A stretch of DNA of 64,000 nucleotides from Emticicia agri (GCA_945860265.1 CAMAQF010000003.1:1-64000); one strand, 5' to 3'. Positions 1-9,077 are shown, counted from the stretch's first letter. The notes: generated by a model not told the origin, from the sequence alone. Made by a program: numbers and translations.

Positions 1-1160
1 CCAACGCAATCTTATTTACAGGTGGCGATAACGATACTTTCCCACTTTGGTATGTTCAGGAAGTTGAAGGTTTCCGTACGGATGTGCGTGTGTGTAACCT
101 TAGCTTGTTGGGTACAGACTGGTATTGCGAGCAAATGAAACGCAAAACATATCAATCAGAAGCATTGCCAATTACGTTTACGACCAATCAATTATTGAGT
201 GGTGTAAATGACCAAATTCCTTTTGTTGAGCGTTTAAGTGACCCAATCAACTTGAAAGATTATTTGGAATTGGTGAAGAAAAATGACCCAGCAATTCAGA
301 TTCCTTTGACAACTGGCGAAAGTATCAACTCTTTACCATCGGATAGCCTTTTCTTGAATTATGATGTTGAAGCAGTGAAGAAAATGGGCTTTGTACCAAA
401 ACAATTTGAGTCATATTTGACTGGACAAATAACTTGGAATATTGGCAAACGTGACTTGTTGAAAAACGATTTGATGCAGCTCGAAATGATTGCTCAAAAT
501 AACTGGAAACGTCCAATCTATTTTGCAGGAACATTGGCCAATGATAACTACTTAAATTTGAAAGATTATATGCAGTTGGAAGGATATGCTTATCGTTTAT
601 TGCCAATTAAAGTGAGTCAAGGCGATGATGGTTTTGCGAATTCCGATGTAATGTATGAAAATATGTTAAAGAAAATGGCTTGGAGAGGCATGAACAACCC
701 GAATGTGTATTATGATTCGGAAACATACTTAAAAGTGCCAATCATTACTGCTCGTTTGGCATTCTTGCGTTTGGCTGACCAATTGGTGAGAGAAGAAAAG
801 AAAACCAAAGCCAAAGAAGTGCTTGATTTTGCAAACAAAGTATTGCCAGATAATGTGATACCATTCGACCAACTTTGTACAAACTACGTTATGTATTACT
901 TTGAAGTAGGTGATAACAAGAAAGCAATGGAAATTGCAGAAACAATCACGAGGCGTGCAGATGGCAATTTGGCATATTTTACTCAGAAAGCAGGTCAGAA
1001 AAGTGCCGAATGGATGCCAGATAATATCCAAAATTATTTACAAATCAACCTTCGTAATTTGCAAGTGATTAGTAATATTTGTAGCAGAAATAACCAAGAA
1101 GTCGCGGCAAAACGCTATGAAGCTATCTACAATAAATATTATTCGAGAGTAGCAGAATAA
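1..1160 (+). CDS. DUF2723 membrane protein, C-terminal part (5' end outside window)
   Basis: The reading frame is open from the first bases (frame starting at base 3), so the gene begins upstream of the window and about 385 C-terminal residues are visible. The first residues contain GGDNDTFPLWY followed by DVRVCNLSLLGTDWY. This is the signature of the soluble C-terminal part of Bacteroidota DUF2723 proteins, whose missing N-terminal half is a multi-pass membrane domain related to protein O-mannosyltransferases (glycosyltransferase family 117). The rest is helical and TPR-like. An internal ATG at 84 is not the start, because homology continues before it. The molecular substrate is not known from the sequence. 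A palindrome and a strong terminator follow the stop codon. Confidence 0.85.
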   Translation, partial: NAILFTGGDNDTFPLWYVQEVEGFRTDVRVCNLSLLGTDWYCEQMKRKTYQSEALPITFTTNQLLSGVNDQIPFVERLSDPINLKDYLELVKKNDPAIQIPLTTGESINSLPSDSLFLNYDVEAVKKMGFVPKQFESYLTGQITWNIGKRDLLKNDLMQLEMIAQNNWKRPIYFAGTLANDNYLNLKDYMQLEGYAYRLLPIKVSQGDDGFANSDVMYENMLKKMAWRGMNNPNVYYDSETYLKVPIITARLAFLRLADQLVREEKKTKAKEVLDFANKVLPDNVIPFDQLCTNYVMYYFEVGDNKKAMEIAETITRRADGNLAYFTQKAGQKSAEWMPDNIQNYLQINLRNLQVISNICSRNNQEVAAKRYEAIYNKYYSRVAE

Positions 1161-1161
1161 T

Positions 1162-1208
1162 ATTGGCACCGTAGAGACAGGGCATTGCCCTGTCTCTACG
1201 GTGCCAAT
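1162..1208. repeat. 47-bp perfect palindrome
   Basis: Two 23-bp arms starting ATTGGCACCGTAGAGACAGG are perfectly complementary around a single central T. It begins two bases after the DUF2723 stop codon. The GTAGAGACAGGGCA core resembles dispersed palindromic repeats found in intergenic DNA of Bacteroidota and cyanobacteria. A separate ordinary terminator follows, so this is unlikely to be needed for termination. Confidence 0.85.
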
Positions 1209-1228
1209 TAAATTAAAAAAAATTGTGC

Positions 1229-1263
1229 AAAAATCCCCGTTGGACTATTCAACGGGGATTTTT
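1229..1263 (+). terminator. Rho-independent terminator after the DUF2723 gene
   Basis: AAAAATCCCCGTTG and CAACGGGGATTTTT form a perfect 14-bp stem with a 7-base loop, ending in a T run. It lies 70 bp after the stop codon. Confidence 0.85.
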
Positions 1264-1266
1264 GAT

Positions 1267-1288
1267 TATATTTGCAATATCGTTGCAT
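1267..1288 (+). promoter_or_regulatory. -7 promoter element overlapped by a Zur/Fur-type operator
   Basis: TATATTTG (1267-1274) fits the Bacteroidota -7 consensus TAnnTTTG. The inverted repeat TGCAA-N5-TTGCA (1273-1287) overlaps its last two bases. The same arrangement recurs before the lipoprotein gene at 3850. Binding there would block the promoter, as expected for a metal-responsive repressor. The assignment to Zur is inferred from the ZnuD-like receptor that follows. Confidence 0.6.
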
Positions 1289-1360
1289 TTATCACTAGTA
1301 AAAGTTGAACGCAACCTATGCGGCTGACCGCTGCGATTTCTAAATTGTGCAAAACCAAAA

Positions 1361-3757
1361 ATGAATAGAACATTATTTCTTTACATAATTTTATTAGCTT
1401 TTGGAGTTGGTGCACTTTTTGCTCAAACACCAAAAGACTGCGATTGCTTTATTCAAGGAATTGTAGAAGATGATGCCACGAAACAACCGATTGTAGGAGC
1501 AGTAGTTTTTATAAAAGAACTGAATAAAGGCGTAAGCACCAATGCAAAAGGTTTTTACCGAATTTCAAGTATTTGTCAAGGGAAATATACTGTCATTGGG
1601 CGAATTGTGGGTTATAAAGAAAAAAGTTACACAATTAGCCTAGAACATGGAGCCGAACAAAATATCAAATTGTATGAAACAGAACTCCATTTAGCCAATA
1701 TCGACATCAAGGCTCAAAAAATTGATAACCTTACCCAAACTAAAAGTATACTCGAAAATGCGGCTCTCGACCAAACGCGTGGGCAATCTTTGGGCGAAGC
1801 TTTGAAACAAATTTCAGGCGTAACTACCTTACAAACAGGTAGTTCTATTGCAAAACCCGTGATTCATGGAATGCACTCGAATCGTGTTTTAATAATGAAC
1901 AATGGCGTAAGGCAAGAAGGCCAACAATGGGGTAGCGAACACGCTCCAGAAATTGATCCTTTTATCGCTAAAAAAATCACGGTTTTGAAAGGAGCGGCGG
2001 GTGTTCGCTACGGCTCAGATGCAATTGCGGGCGTAATCATGCTCGAACCCGATACTCTCCCCGACTCTACTGTAATGAAAGTTGAAATTAATAGCGTTTA
2101 TTTTACGAATGGCCGCCAAACGGTAAATTCAGGAATTATTGAAGGAGGTTCTAATAATTCAAATATTAAAAAATCAACCAAAATTCCGTACTCAATTGGG
2201 TATCGTGTACAAGGAACTTTTAAGCGAGGTGGTGATATTTCAACACCTAATAACAGACTGGCAAATACCGGAATTGAAGAAATAAACTACTCATTATCAG
2301 CAAACTACAAAAGGAAGAATTGGACATCTGATATATTTTTTAGTCATTTTAATACTAAAATTGCAGTTTTTTCGGGTTCACACATTGGTAATATCTCAGA
2401 TTTGATTGAAGCCATTAAACGAGGGAGTCCACTTTCAATTTATACCCCCGAAACTTTTACTTATAATATCGGTCGCCCTTATCAAGATGTGCTTCACAAT
2501 TTATTGAAAATCAAGAATACCGTCAAAAATCGCAACGGAGTTTTATCGCTGACTTTAGGGCGGCAGTATGATTTCAGAAAAGAAATAGATATTTTGAGAG
2601 GTGATAGGAACCTTACGCAGCTTTTCAAGCTAACAACTTATTCTAGCGAATTGATTTTTGAACACAACCCTATCTTAAAATTATTGACAGGTTCTATTGG
2701 TGTAAATAGTCTTTATCAAGAAAATCTTACCACAGGAACGCTAACCGAACCACGTTCTTTAACAGTTTTGATTCCTAACTTCAAGAATTTCACGTCTGGG
2801 GTTTTCTTAATTGAACGCATTGTGCGAAATAATTGGGAAATAGAAAGTGGATTTAGATACGATATTCGACACTTGAATGTTTATAGGATTCCTCGTAGTG
2901 GACAAAACGTAGTGAATAATACGCAAAACAATCAAAACTTTACAGGTACGCTCGGAGCAAATTATCGACCAAATGCCCGATGGAATTTTATGGCCAATGC
3001 CAGTTCGGCGTGGCGAGCAGCAACGGTTAATGAACTTTTCAGCGATGGTGTGCATCATGGAGCTGCAAGTTTCGAGCATGGAGATGAAAACCTTGTGCCA
3101 GAAGTTGCCCTAAATCTCTCATTGACAGCTAATTACGTTTCCAAAAACTTTCAGGCAGAATTACATTTATACAATAATTACATCAATAATTTTATCTTTT
3201 TATCGCCCACCGGTCGCCCAGCTTTGACGATTCGTGGGGCATTTCCTGAGTTTATTTACACACAAACTGATAGCCGTTTTCAAGGTTTTGATTTTAACGG
3301 AATTGTGCAAATTGCAAAAAATCTTTCTCTTAATAGTAAAATTACTTACCTAAAAGCCCAAGATTTAAGCAATAATCAAGCTTTGATTCAGATTCCTGCA
3401 AATCGTTGGGAAAATACGCTTCGCTATGACTGGAAAAAAACTTCGGTTTCGATTACAAACTTATACGTAGCCAAGCAAAATCGAGTTCCTACGAAAATCA
3501 TTTTTACTGAAATTCCGAGTTCAGAAATCATATTTACTGAATACGGTGGAGACTTCGCTCCTCCCCCAGCCGCATACTCGCTTTGGAGTGCATCGGCAAG
3601 CCAACAATTTGCGATAAATACCAAACAATCGCTGAATATTTCATTAACTATCAATAATTTACTCAATACTTCTTATCGAGATTATCTCAATCGTTTCCGT
3701 TATTTTGCAGATGAAATTGGTCGAAACATAGCTTTTCGTGCAAAATATTCTTTTTAA
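1361..3757 (+). CDS. TonB-dependent receptor, ZnuD-like (predicted zinc uptake)
   Basis: A 798-residue outer-membrane TonB-dependent receptor. A signal peptide (residues 1-21, ending LFAQ) is followed by a carboxypeptidase-regulatory-like beta-sandwich (about 30-110), a plug (about 120-230) and a 22-strand barrel. The plug carries KPVIHGMHSNRVLIMNNG and QEGQQWGSEHAPEIDPF, typical of the ZnuD/zinc-receptor group. The short motif FSDGVHHG is a possible extracellular metal-binding loop. The gene is preceded by an operator of the same type as that of the lipoprotein 90 bp downstream. This supports a two-gene metal-limitation regulon, although the ligand is inferred and not shown. Confidence 0.85.
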   Translation: MNRTLFLYIILLAFGVGALFAQTPKDCDCFIQGIVEDDATKQPIVGAVVFIKELNKGVSTNAKGFYRISSICQGKYTVIGRIVGYKEKSYTISLEHGAEQNIKLYETELHLANIDIKAQKIDNLTQTKSILENAALDQTRGQSLGEALKQISGVTTLQTGSSIAKPVIHGMHSNRVLIMNNGVRQEGQQWGSEHAPEIDPFIAKKITVLKGAAGVRYGSDAIAGVIMLEPDTLPDSTVMKVEINSVYFTNGRQTVNSGIIEGGSNNSNIKKSTKIPYSIGYRVQGTFKRGGDISTPNNRLANTGIEEINYSLSANYKRKNWTSDIFFSHFNTKIAVFSGSHIGNISDLIEAIKRGSPLSIYTPETFTYNIGRPYQDVLHNLLKIKNTVKNRNGVLSLTLGRQYDFRKEIDILRGDRNLTQLFKLTTYSSELIFEHNPILKLLTGSIGVNSLYQENLTTGTLTEPRSLTVLIPNFKNFTSGVFLIERIVRNNWEIESGFRYDIRHLNVYRIPRSGQNVVNNTQNNQNFTGTLGANYRPNARWNFMANASSAWRAATVNELFSDGVHHGAASFEHGDENLVPEVALNLSLTANYVSKNFQAELHLYNNYINNFIFLSPTGRPALTIRGAFPEFIYTQTDSRFQGFDFNGIVQIAKNLSLNSKITYLKAQDLSNNQALIQIPANRWENTLRYDWKKTSVSITNLYVAKQNRVPTKIIFTEIPSSEIIFTEYGGDFAPPPAAYSLWSASASQQFAINTKQSLNISLTINNLLNTSYRDYLNRFRYFADEIGRNIAFRAKYSF

Positions 3758-3766
3758 ATTTTTTCT

Positions 3767-3818
3767 TGCAACACTATTGCATTTATAAATTATGAATTAT
3801 ATTTGCAACATCAATGCA
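3767..3818 (+). promoter_or_regulatory. Promoter with two Zur/Fur-type operators
   Basis: Two copies of the TGCAA-N5-(T/A)TGCA palindrome lie at 3767-3781 and 3804-3818. Between and over them is a promoter: TTG at 3777-3779, an 18-bp spacer and TATATTTG at 3798-3805. One operator covers the -33 region. The other overlaps the last two bases of the -7 box exactly as at 1273. Confidence 0.6.
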
Positions 3819-3849
3819 AAAGTAATCATATTTCATAAACCGATATATC

Positions 3850-4416
3850 ATGGCAAATAAAAGAAACCCAATTCACATTGCTCTACTCAGCTTACTGCTA
3901 AGTGCTACACTTTTTACGGTAAGTTGCAAAGATGAAGAAGTAGTTGTAGAAGAAGAAAATGAATTAATTACGACCGTAAAATTGAATTTTACAAGCGATG
4001 GTACCACTCAATCGTTTAAATATTCTGACCCTGATGGCGACGGTGGAAAAACTCCAACCATTGATGCCATTAGTCTAAAACCAAATACAGCTTATACATT
4101 AACGGTTGAGGTTTTGGATGAGTCAAAAATACCAGTTGGTAATATTACTGACGAAGTAAAAAAAGAAAGTGATGAACATTTATTTGTTTATACACCAACG
4201 CCAAGCAGTTTATTGACTTATACCTACGGCGATAAAGATGCCAAAAACTTTGGAATTGGTATTACAGGAAGTGCAAAAACGAATTCGGCAGGAACAGGGA
4301 AATTGAAAGTTCAGTTACGCCATCAGCCACCAATCAATGGAAAAGCAAGCAAAGATGGCACTCCAACGCCAGGAAGTGATGATATAAATATTGATTTTAA
4401 TGTTACGGTTAAATAG
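3850..4416 (+). CDS. Small secreted lipoprotein of the zinc-receptor locus
   Basis: 188 residues. The N-terminal signal ends in the lipobox-like TVSC at about residue 26, so this should be an outer-membrane or periplasmic lipoprotein. An acidic stretch (VVVEEEN) follows, then a beta-rich body with DPDGDGG at about 58-64 that could bind a cation. Small lipoproteins of this kind follow ZnuD-like receptors in Bacteroidota. Two operator-like palindromes cover its promoter. No enzymatic motif is visible. It may be a surface partner of the receptor encoded just upstream. Confidence 0.75.
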   Translation: MANKRNPIHIALLSLLLSATLFTVSCKDEEVVVEEENELITTVKLNFTSDGTTQSFKYSDPDGDGGKTPTIDAISLKPNTAYTLTVEVLDESKIPVGNITDEVKKESDEHLFVYTPTPSSLLTYTYGDKDAKNFGIGITGSAKTNSAGTGKLKVQLRHQPPINGKASKDGTPTPGSDDINIDFNVTVK

Positions 4417-4442
4417 GTTCTATAAACTGTCTTATAACTTTT

Positions 4443-4479
4443 AAAGGGGTGTCAAGTAAAATCTTGATACTCCTTTTTT
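4443..4479 (+). terminator. Terminator after the lipoprotein gene
   Basis: AAAGGGGTGTCAAG pairs with CTTGATACTCCTTT (two G-T pairs) around a 6-base loop, followed by a run of six T. Confidence 0.75.
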
Positions 4480-4509
4480 GTGTAAATCTATTCAAAACGA
4501 TTATCTTAG
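4477..4509 (+). promoter_or_regulatory. Possible promoter of the deoxyribonucleotidase gene
   Basis: TTTG (4477-4480), a 21-bp spacer and TATCTTAG (4502-4509, one base off TAnnTTTG), 25 bp before the start codon. The first element overlaps the T run of the preceding terminator. Confidence 0.35.
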
Positions 4510-4534
4510 CAAAAAAACAAATTTCGAGAAAATT

Positions 4535-5071
4535 ATGACAAAAAAACGTATTGCGATTGACATGGACGACGTGATGGCAGCCGCAGGAAAGAAGATTTTA
4601 GGTATTTACAACCGATTAATTGGAACCGATTTTCAAGAATATCATTTCATAGATAAAGGATACTACGATGTTTTGGCCGAAGAAAATTATCATGTAGTAA
4701 GAGAGGAGATTTTTAAACCAAATTTCTTTAGAACGCTCGAAGTATTGCCCGATGCGGTTGAAGTAGTTAAAAAACTACACGAAAGATTTGATATTTTTAT
4801 TGTTTCAGCGGCGGTTGAATTTCCAAATTCATTAAAAGAAAAAGTTGAATGGTTAGAAGAGCATTTTCCGTTTATTTCTTGGAAAAACATTGTACTTTGT
4901 GGCGATAAAAGTATTATTTCAGCCGATTATCTGATTGACGACCACGAGAAAAATCTCAGTACTTTTAAAGGCAAAGCATTGTTATTTGATGCGATTCATA
5001 ATCAAAAACTCGAAGGCTACCAACGCTTCAAGACTTGGAGAGAAATTGAGGCTTTTTTTGATAATGAGTAA
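4535..5071 (+). CDS. 5'(3')-deoxyribonucleotidase (NT5C family)
   Basis: 178 residues from the ATG at 4535. An in-frame ATG at 4478 lies in the preceding terminator and is rejected. The HAD-superfamily layout is clear. Motif I is IDMDDVMA (nucleophile Asp and acid Asp, residues 8-12), motif II is VSAAVE with the small-residue turn, and motif IV is YLIDDHEKNL (about 133-142). The family dephosphorylates deoxyribonucleoside monophosphates and helps balance dNTP pools in the cytoplasm. Length and motif spacing match bacterial NT5C proteins. It is probably monocistronic. Confidence 0.88.
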   Translation: MTKKRIAIDMDDVMAAAGKKILGIYNRLIGTDFQEYHFIDKGYYDVLAEENYHVVREEIFKPNFFRTLEVLPDAVEVVKKLHERFDIFIVSAAVEFPNSLKEKVEWLEEHFPFISWKNIVLCGDKSIISADYLIDDHEKNLSTFKGKALLFDAIHNQKLEGYQRFKTWREIEAFFDNE

Positions 5072-5145
5072 AAATGAGAAGTTAATTGAGTGCGGTACAT
5101 CTGCTTGGATATGCCACACTTGAAATTCATTTATGACAAAACTCT

Positions 5146-6300
5146 ATGACACCTAAACAAATCGTTGAAAAACTCGCTTCTTTTCCAAATCGTGGAGTTG
5201 CTACTGAAAATGAAGGTCCCGTACTAGATTTTCTGACACAACTATTTAACAATCAACTTGTTAGTCGAGAGTCTTTCAGAACGCCAAAAACCTATGTTTC
5301 GGTGGTTTGGTGGTTGATTTTCGGACTTTCGGCAGGATTGATATGCTTAAATTTTTCTTCGATTATGGGTTTAATAATTACCTTCCTATTCGTAGCGATG
5401 TCCATGTTGTATTTCAATTGGTACGCTTCCCCCGTAACGAATTTTCCACCATTGGTTAAGTCTCATAATCTTGTCATAAAAGCTAAAAATGTATCTCCCA
5501 AAGCTAAAAAGTTGATTTTAATGGCTCATTGGGATACCGCTCCTATTTCGTTATTGTATCGCCCCGAAATGGTTGGTAATTTCCGTAAATCGCTCAAAAT
5601 GAGTTTAATTCTCATGATGGTCGCTCAGTTTTTAGCTATTTCACAGTTTCTGATACCCAATGATTTCTTGCTTTTAGTTTCCAATATTTTGGCTTTTTAT
5701 TTTATTATTCAAGGCATTACGGCAACAATTGATTTTTTTAGATTAGGTTATTCAAATGGTGCTTCTGATAACGCAACTGGTGTAGCGGCAGCCATCGAAA
5801 CTGCTCAAAATCTCTGGAATAATAACCTACAAAATCTTGACGTTGAGCTAGTCATAACGGGAGCAGAAGAAGTTGGTATGATTGGAGCAAGAGCATATAT
5901 GAAAGCTCATTATCAGGAATTTACGAAAGAAACTTATCTAATAAACTTCGATACACTTGGAAGTGGAGATTTGAAAATTATCACACAAACAGGGAGCTGG
6001 TCAACAATTGTTTATGATAATGAATTGGTAAAAACAGCCAAAGAGGCTGCGACAAAAATTGCTTCGTTGAAAGAAGTAAAAACAGGAGCTTGGCATACGG
6101 CAGATTTCGATTCGGTTTGGTTTCAGCGGGCAGGAATTCAATCAGTTACGTTGGCGGCACTTGATAAAAACGGGCGAATGCCCAATATTCATCGCCCATC
6201 CGATATTTTAGCCAATGTTGATTTAAAACCCATGGAAAAAGCCATAATTTTAGCAGAAGCTATCGGAATACAACTAAACGCAAGCAATAATGACTCGTAA
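5146..6300 (+). CDS. Membrane-anchored M28-family metallopeptidase
   Basis: 384 residues. Two hydrophobic helices near residues 48-88 and two more near 150-195 interrupt a zinc aminopeptidase domain. Metal-binding motifs of family M28 are visible: HWDTAP (about 127), GASDNATGVAAAIE (about 206-219), GAEEVGMIGARAY (about 240-252) and a C-terminal NIHRPSD. The inserted membrane segments suggest a membrane-bound enzyme. Its substrate peptide is unknown. The stop codon overlaps the start of the next gene by 11 bp, indicating translational coupling. Confidence 0.85.
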   Translation: MTPKQIVEKLASFPNRGVATENEGPVLDFLTQLFNNQLVSRESFRTPKTYVSVVWWLIFGLSAGLICLNFSSIMGLIITFLFVAMSMLYFNWYASPVTNFPPLVKSHNLVIKAKNVSPKAKKLILMAHWDTAPISLLYRPEMVGNFRKSLKMSLILMMVAQFLAISQFLIPNDFLLLVSNILAFYFIIQGITATIDFFRLGYSNGASDNATGVAAAIETAQNLWNNNLQNLDVELVITGAEEVGMIGARAYMKAHYQEFTKETYLINFDTLGSGDLKIITQTGSWSTIVYDNELVKTAKEAATKIASLKEVKTGAWHTADFDSVWFQRAGIQSVTLAALDKNGRMPNIHRPSDILANVDLKPMEKAIILAEAIGIQLNASNNDS

Positions 6301-6937
6301 CGAAACCACCTTTTATTTTGTATTGGGCATCATCAATATTTCATCGAGCATGCTGAACATTGAGTGGCTCAATTATGTATCAAAACCGCTTTTGATGATT
6401 TCTTTATTTTTTTTCTATTTTAAGATAGTAAAACAAAATATTGGCACATCCGATAAAATAATGTTGGTTTCGTTGATTTTTTCTTGTTTGGGAGATACTT
6501 TCTTGATGTTTCAAGGTAAAAATCCACAGTTTTTTCTTCTTGGCTTGGGTTCTTTTTTAGTGGCACAAGTAGCTTATTCAGGAATATTTAAGCCATCAGG
6601 AACTACAAATTATAACAAACGGTTTCCTTTTATAATCTACGGTTTTCTATTCGTTTTGATTCTAACTAATAAGATACCCAAAGGCTTTATGATACCCATC
6701 TCTGCATACGCACCAGCCATTATGTGGATGGGAATTACTGCCGCCGAACGCCAAACCAATATAAAAAGTTATAGTTTTGTGTTAATTGGAGCAATTTTAT
6801 TCATCATTTCTGATTCATTGATTGCCATTAATAAATTTGCGTTTTCTATTCCGCTTTCGGATCTTTGGGTGATGTCAACTTACATTGCAGCTCAATATTT
6901 GATTGTGCAGGGAGTACTTTTGGAAAGAAATAAATAG
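6290..6937 (+). CDS. YhhN/TMEM86-family membrane protein
   Basis: 215 residues with about eight transmembrane helices. The LGD dyad in FSCLGDTFLMF and the later SDSLIAINKF match the YhhN (TMEM86/lysoplasmalogenase) family. Animal members hydrolyse the vinyl-ether bond of lysoplasmalogen, but the bacterial substrate is not established. The start overlaps the end of the M28 peptidase gene, so the two are co-transcribed. A short hairpin (7004-7021) follows, between this gene and the convergent gene at 7040. Confidence 0.85.
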   Translation: MTRNETTFYFVLGIINISSSMLNIEWLNYVSKPLLMISLFFFYFKIVKQNIGTSDKIMLVSLIFSCLGDTFLMFQGKNPQFFLLGLGSFLVAQVAYSGIFKPSGTTNYNKRFPFIIYGFLFVLILTNKIPKGFMIPISAYAPAIMWMGITAAERQTNIKSYSFVLIGAILFIISDSLIAINKFAFSIPLSDLWVMSTYIAAQYLIVQGVLLERNK

Positions 6938-7039
6938 TTTGCAAAATCAGATTAGGACTTTAGTCGTATAAAAAGCATTAAAAAAAACCTATGATATAAT
7001 AGAATCCCAATTTATTGGGATGAAACGTAAAGCATTGCA

Positions 7040-7357
7040 TCAATCATTATACTTCAGAAAACTCCAAAACTTTCGATTTTTCAGATACTCAAAATCTTCT
7101 TCGTTAGCGTAAGCCTCTCTTTCAAAACTTATTTGTCGATACGCTAGCCAAAAACTACGATAACACAAATAATGAAACAACCATTCGCCAATGTACCAAA
7201 TATAAAAAGGCAAAATCAAAAGTTCAAGTTGCTGGCGGATATGGATTTTCTCATGGTTAATCAGAATCTTGCTTGGCTTTTTTGAGCGTACAATTATAAA
7301 AGGAAACAATGTAATTCCTTGTATTTTCTTTAATGGCACACCCTTTATTAATATCAT
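7040..7357 (-). CDS. Small HExxH protein, uncharacterised
   Basis: 105 residues. The centre carries NHEKIHIRQQLE, an HExxH zinc-protease-type motif, followed by a hydrophobic helix (LLILPFYIWYIGEW) and then FEREAYANE, where the last Glu could be a third ligand. It resembles a minimal M48/M56-like peptidase core: helix, HExxH, membrane segment, glutamate. Similar short proteins occur in Bacteroidota. No function is established, and peptidase activity is inferred from the motif alone. Confidence 0.65.
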   Translation of the reverse strand: MILIKGVPLKKIQGITLFPFIIVRSKKPSKILINHEKIHIRQQLELLILPFYIWYIGEWLFHYLCYRSFWLAYRQISFEREAYANEEDFEYLKNRKFWSFLKYND

Positions 7358-7399
7358 TTTATCAGGACGTGGTCGCCCTTGACTTTAGGTTTCGAGAGT

Positions 7400-7437
7400 T
7401 AGGAGTTAGGTAATATAATATCATTGCCTAACTCCTA
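7400..7437 (-). terminator. Inverted repeat after pafA
   Basis: TAGGAGTTAGGTAAT and ATTGCCTAACTCCTA form a 15-bp stem with one G-T pair. It lies 6 bp after the minus-strand stop codon of the phosphatase gene, so a terminator for that gene is likely. No strong T run follows. Confidence 0.5.
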
Positions 7438-7442
7438 AAACC

Positions 7443-9077
7443 TTATTTCTTAGTAAAAATATCTTTAATCGGACTGCCAACACAGCCATTTGGCTCTAAA
7501 ATATTTAATAAAGCTGCTAAAGTTGCTGCAATATCAGAAATATAAGTTGGTTCTACTGTTTCACCTTGTGGAATTTTCCAACCATACCAAACTAGCGGCA
7601 CATGGCGGTCATATTGCCACATTGATCCGTGCGTTGTTCCTTTTTTAGAGCCACTGTACCAAGCTGGTTCAAACAAAATCAAGATATCACCGCTACGTTT
7701 TGGATTGTACATATTTTCGATAAGTGGCTTATAAAAAGGCGGAATTGTTGCCGAATTGATATCATGTAAGTTCACCACCTGATAAACTGAAGAACCCAAA
7801 GTCAACATTTTTTGCTTTACTAAATCATAAACTTGATTCATTGTCACGTTTTTCTTTGCCATCAAATCATGATCAAGATACAACTGATAATTATCTTGTG
7901 CTTTTATCCATTTCCCCTCGCCAAATTTTTCAATCATTTGACCATTCAAATAATTGATTTCTTTAAACAACTCAATATTTCCCGCTGGAATTTTATGTTT
8001 TTTCAGATAACCAGAAATATCAGCTACACCATGGTCAGCAGTCAAGAAAACTAAATAATTTCCTTTTCCCAAAGATTCATCCAATTTATTCAAAACCTCT
8101 GCAATATCACGGTCTAAACGCAGATACGTATCTTCAACTTCAATTGAGTGCGTACCTGTTGCATGTCCCACATAATCTGGTGTCGAGAAACTTACACACA
8201 AGAAATCAGTTTCTTTTCCTTGTCCCATTTTCTCGTTTTGAAGTGCAGCCAAGGTGATTTCTTTTGTAATTTTATTTCCATAAGGCGAAGTCAATAATGC
8301 TCCATAATTAGCAATTGTATGTGGGAAAACAGGTAATTTTTCACCCGACAAAGCATTTTCATATTCTTGATTATCGGCTTCACTTTCAGTATATTGTTCG
8401 ATTGGCAAAAGCGTTTCCCATTTCTTAGCCATCAATTTATCGGGCATTTTTTGAGCATTAAAATCTTTCATCCATTGCGGTAAATCATTCATATAATACG
8501 TACTTGTAATCCAATTACCAGACTTGGCATCGAACCAATAAGCGGCATCCGCCGAATGCCCTGCTGGCAAAATTCCACCTCTATCCTTGACCGCAATTCC
8601 GATTACTTTTGAACGAAACTCCGATGCAATCTTTAATTGGTCAGTAATTGTGGTCGTGTGCATATTTACGGGTGAGCGTTTGCCTTCTACACCAGCTTCG
8701 CCCGCACCAACGGCACGCACGGTTGTATCTTCAGCTACATATACGCTTTTATTAGTTAATGGGTCATACCAATCATTGCCAATAATACCATTTATAGCAG
8801 GAACAGAACCCGTATAAACCGCCGCATGGCCAGGCCCAGTAACTGTAGCTGCATAATGATATTGATTATTTTTGCAGTTAAAACCTTCATTCATCAATCG
8901 CTTAAAGCCACCTTCAGTATATTTATCGTAGTAGCGATAGAGATAATCGTATCGCATTTGGTCAACCATAATACCCAAAACTAATTTGGGTTTCGAGGGT
9001 GTTGGAGTAGGTTTTGTCTTTTTTTGAGCCGAAATAGATAAGCTTATCAGTAAAAAAAGAAGGGTTAGGTGTTTCAT
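7443..9077 (-). CDS. pafA: PafA-type alkaline phosphatase
   Basis: 544 residues with a signal peptide (1-17, SISAQ). The periplasmic enzyme is a phosphate monoesterase of the PafA branch of the alkaline phosphatase superfamily. Visible active-site residues match those of characterised PafA with a one- or two-residue offset. They are Asp39 in MVDQMRYD, nucleophile Thr80 in ATVTGPGHA, Asn101 in GIIGNDW, and Lys164/Arg166 in VKDRGG. Metal ligands lie in TADHGV and the late GTTHGS. PafA works constitutively and is poorly inhibited by phosphate in other Bacteroidota, which fits the phosphorus-scavenging theme of this window. Confidence 0.92.
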   Translation of the reverse strand: MKHLTLLFLLISLSISAQKKTKPTPTPSKPKLVLGIMVDQMRYDYLYRYYDKYTEGGFKRLMNEGFNCKNNQYHYAATVTGPGHAAVYTGSVPAINGIIGNDWYDPLTNKSVYVAEDTTVRAVGAGEAGVEGKRSPVNMHTTTITDQLKIASEFRSKVIGIAVKDRGGILPAGHSADAAYWFDAKSGNWITSTYYMNDLPQWMKDFNAQKMPDKLMAKKWETLLPIEQYTESEADNQEYENALSGEKLPVFPHTIANYGALLTSPYGNKITKEITLAALQNEKMGQGKETDFLCVSFSTPDYVGHATGTHSIEVEDTYLRLDRDIAEVLNKLDESLGKGNYLVFLTADHGVADISGYLKKHKIPAGNIELFKEINYLNGQMIEKFGEGKWIKAQDNYQLYLDHDLMAKKNVTMNQVYDLVKQKMLTLGSSVYQVVNLHDINSATIPPFYKPLIENMYNPKRSGDILILFEPAWYSGSKKGTTHGSMWQYDRHVPLVWYGWKIPQGETVEPTYISDIAATLAALLNILEPNGCVGSPIKDIFTKK

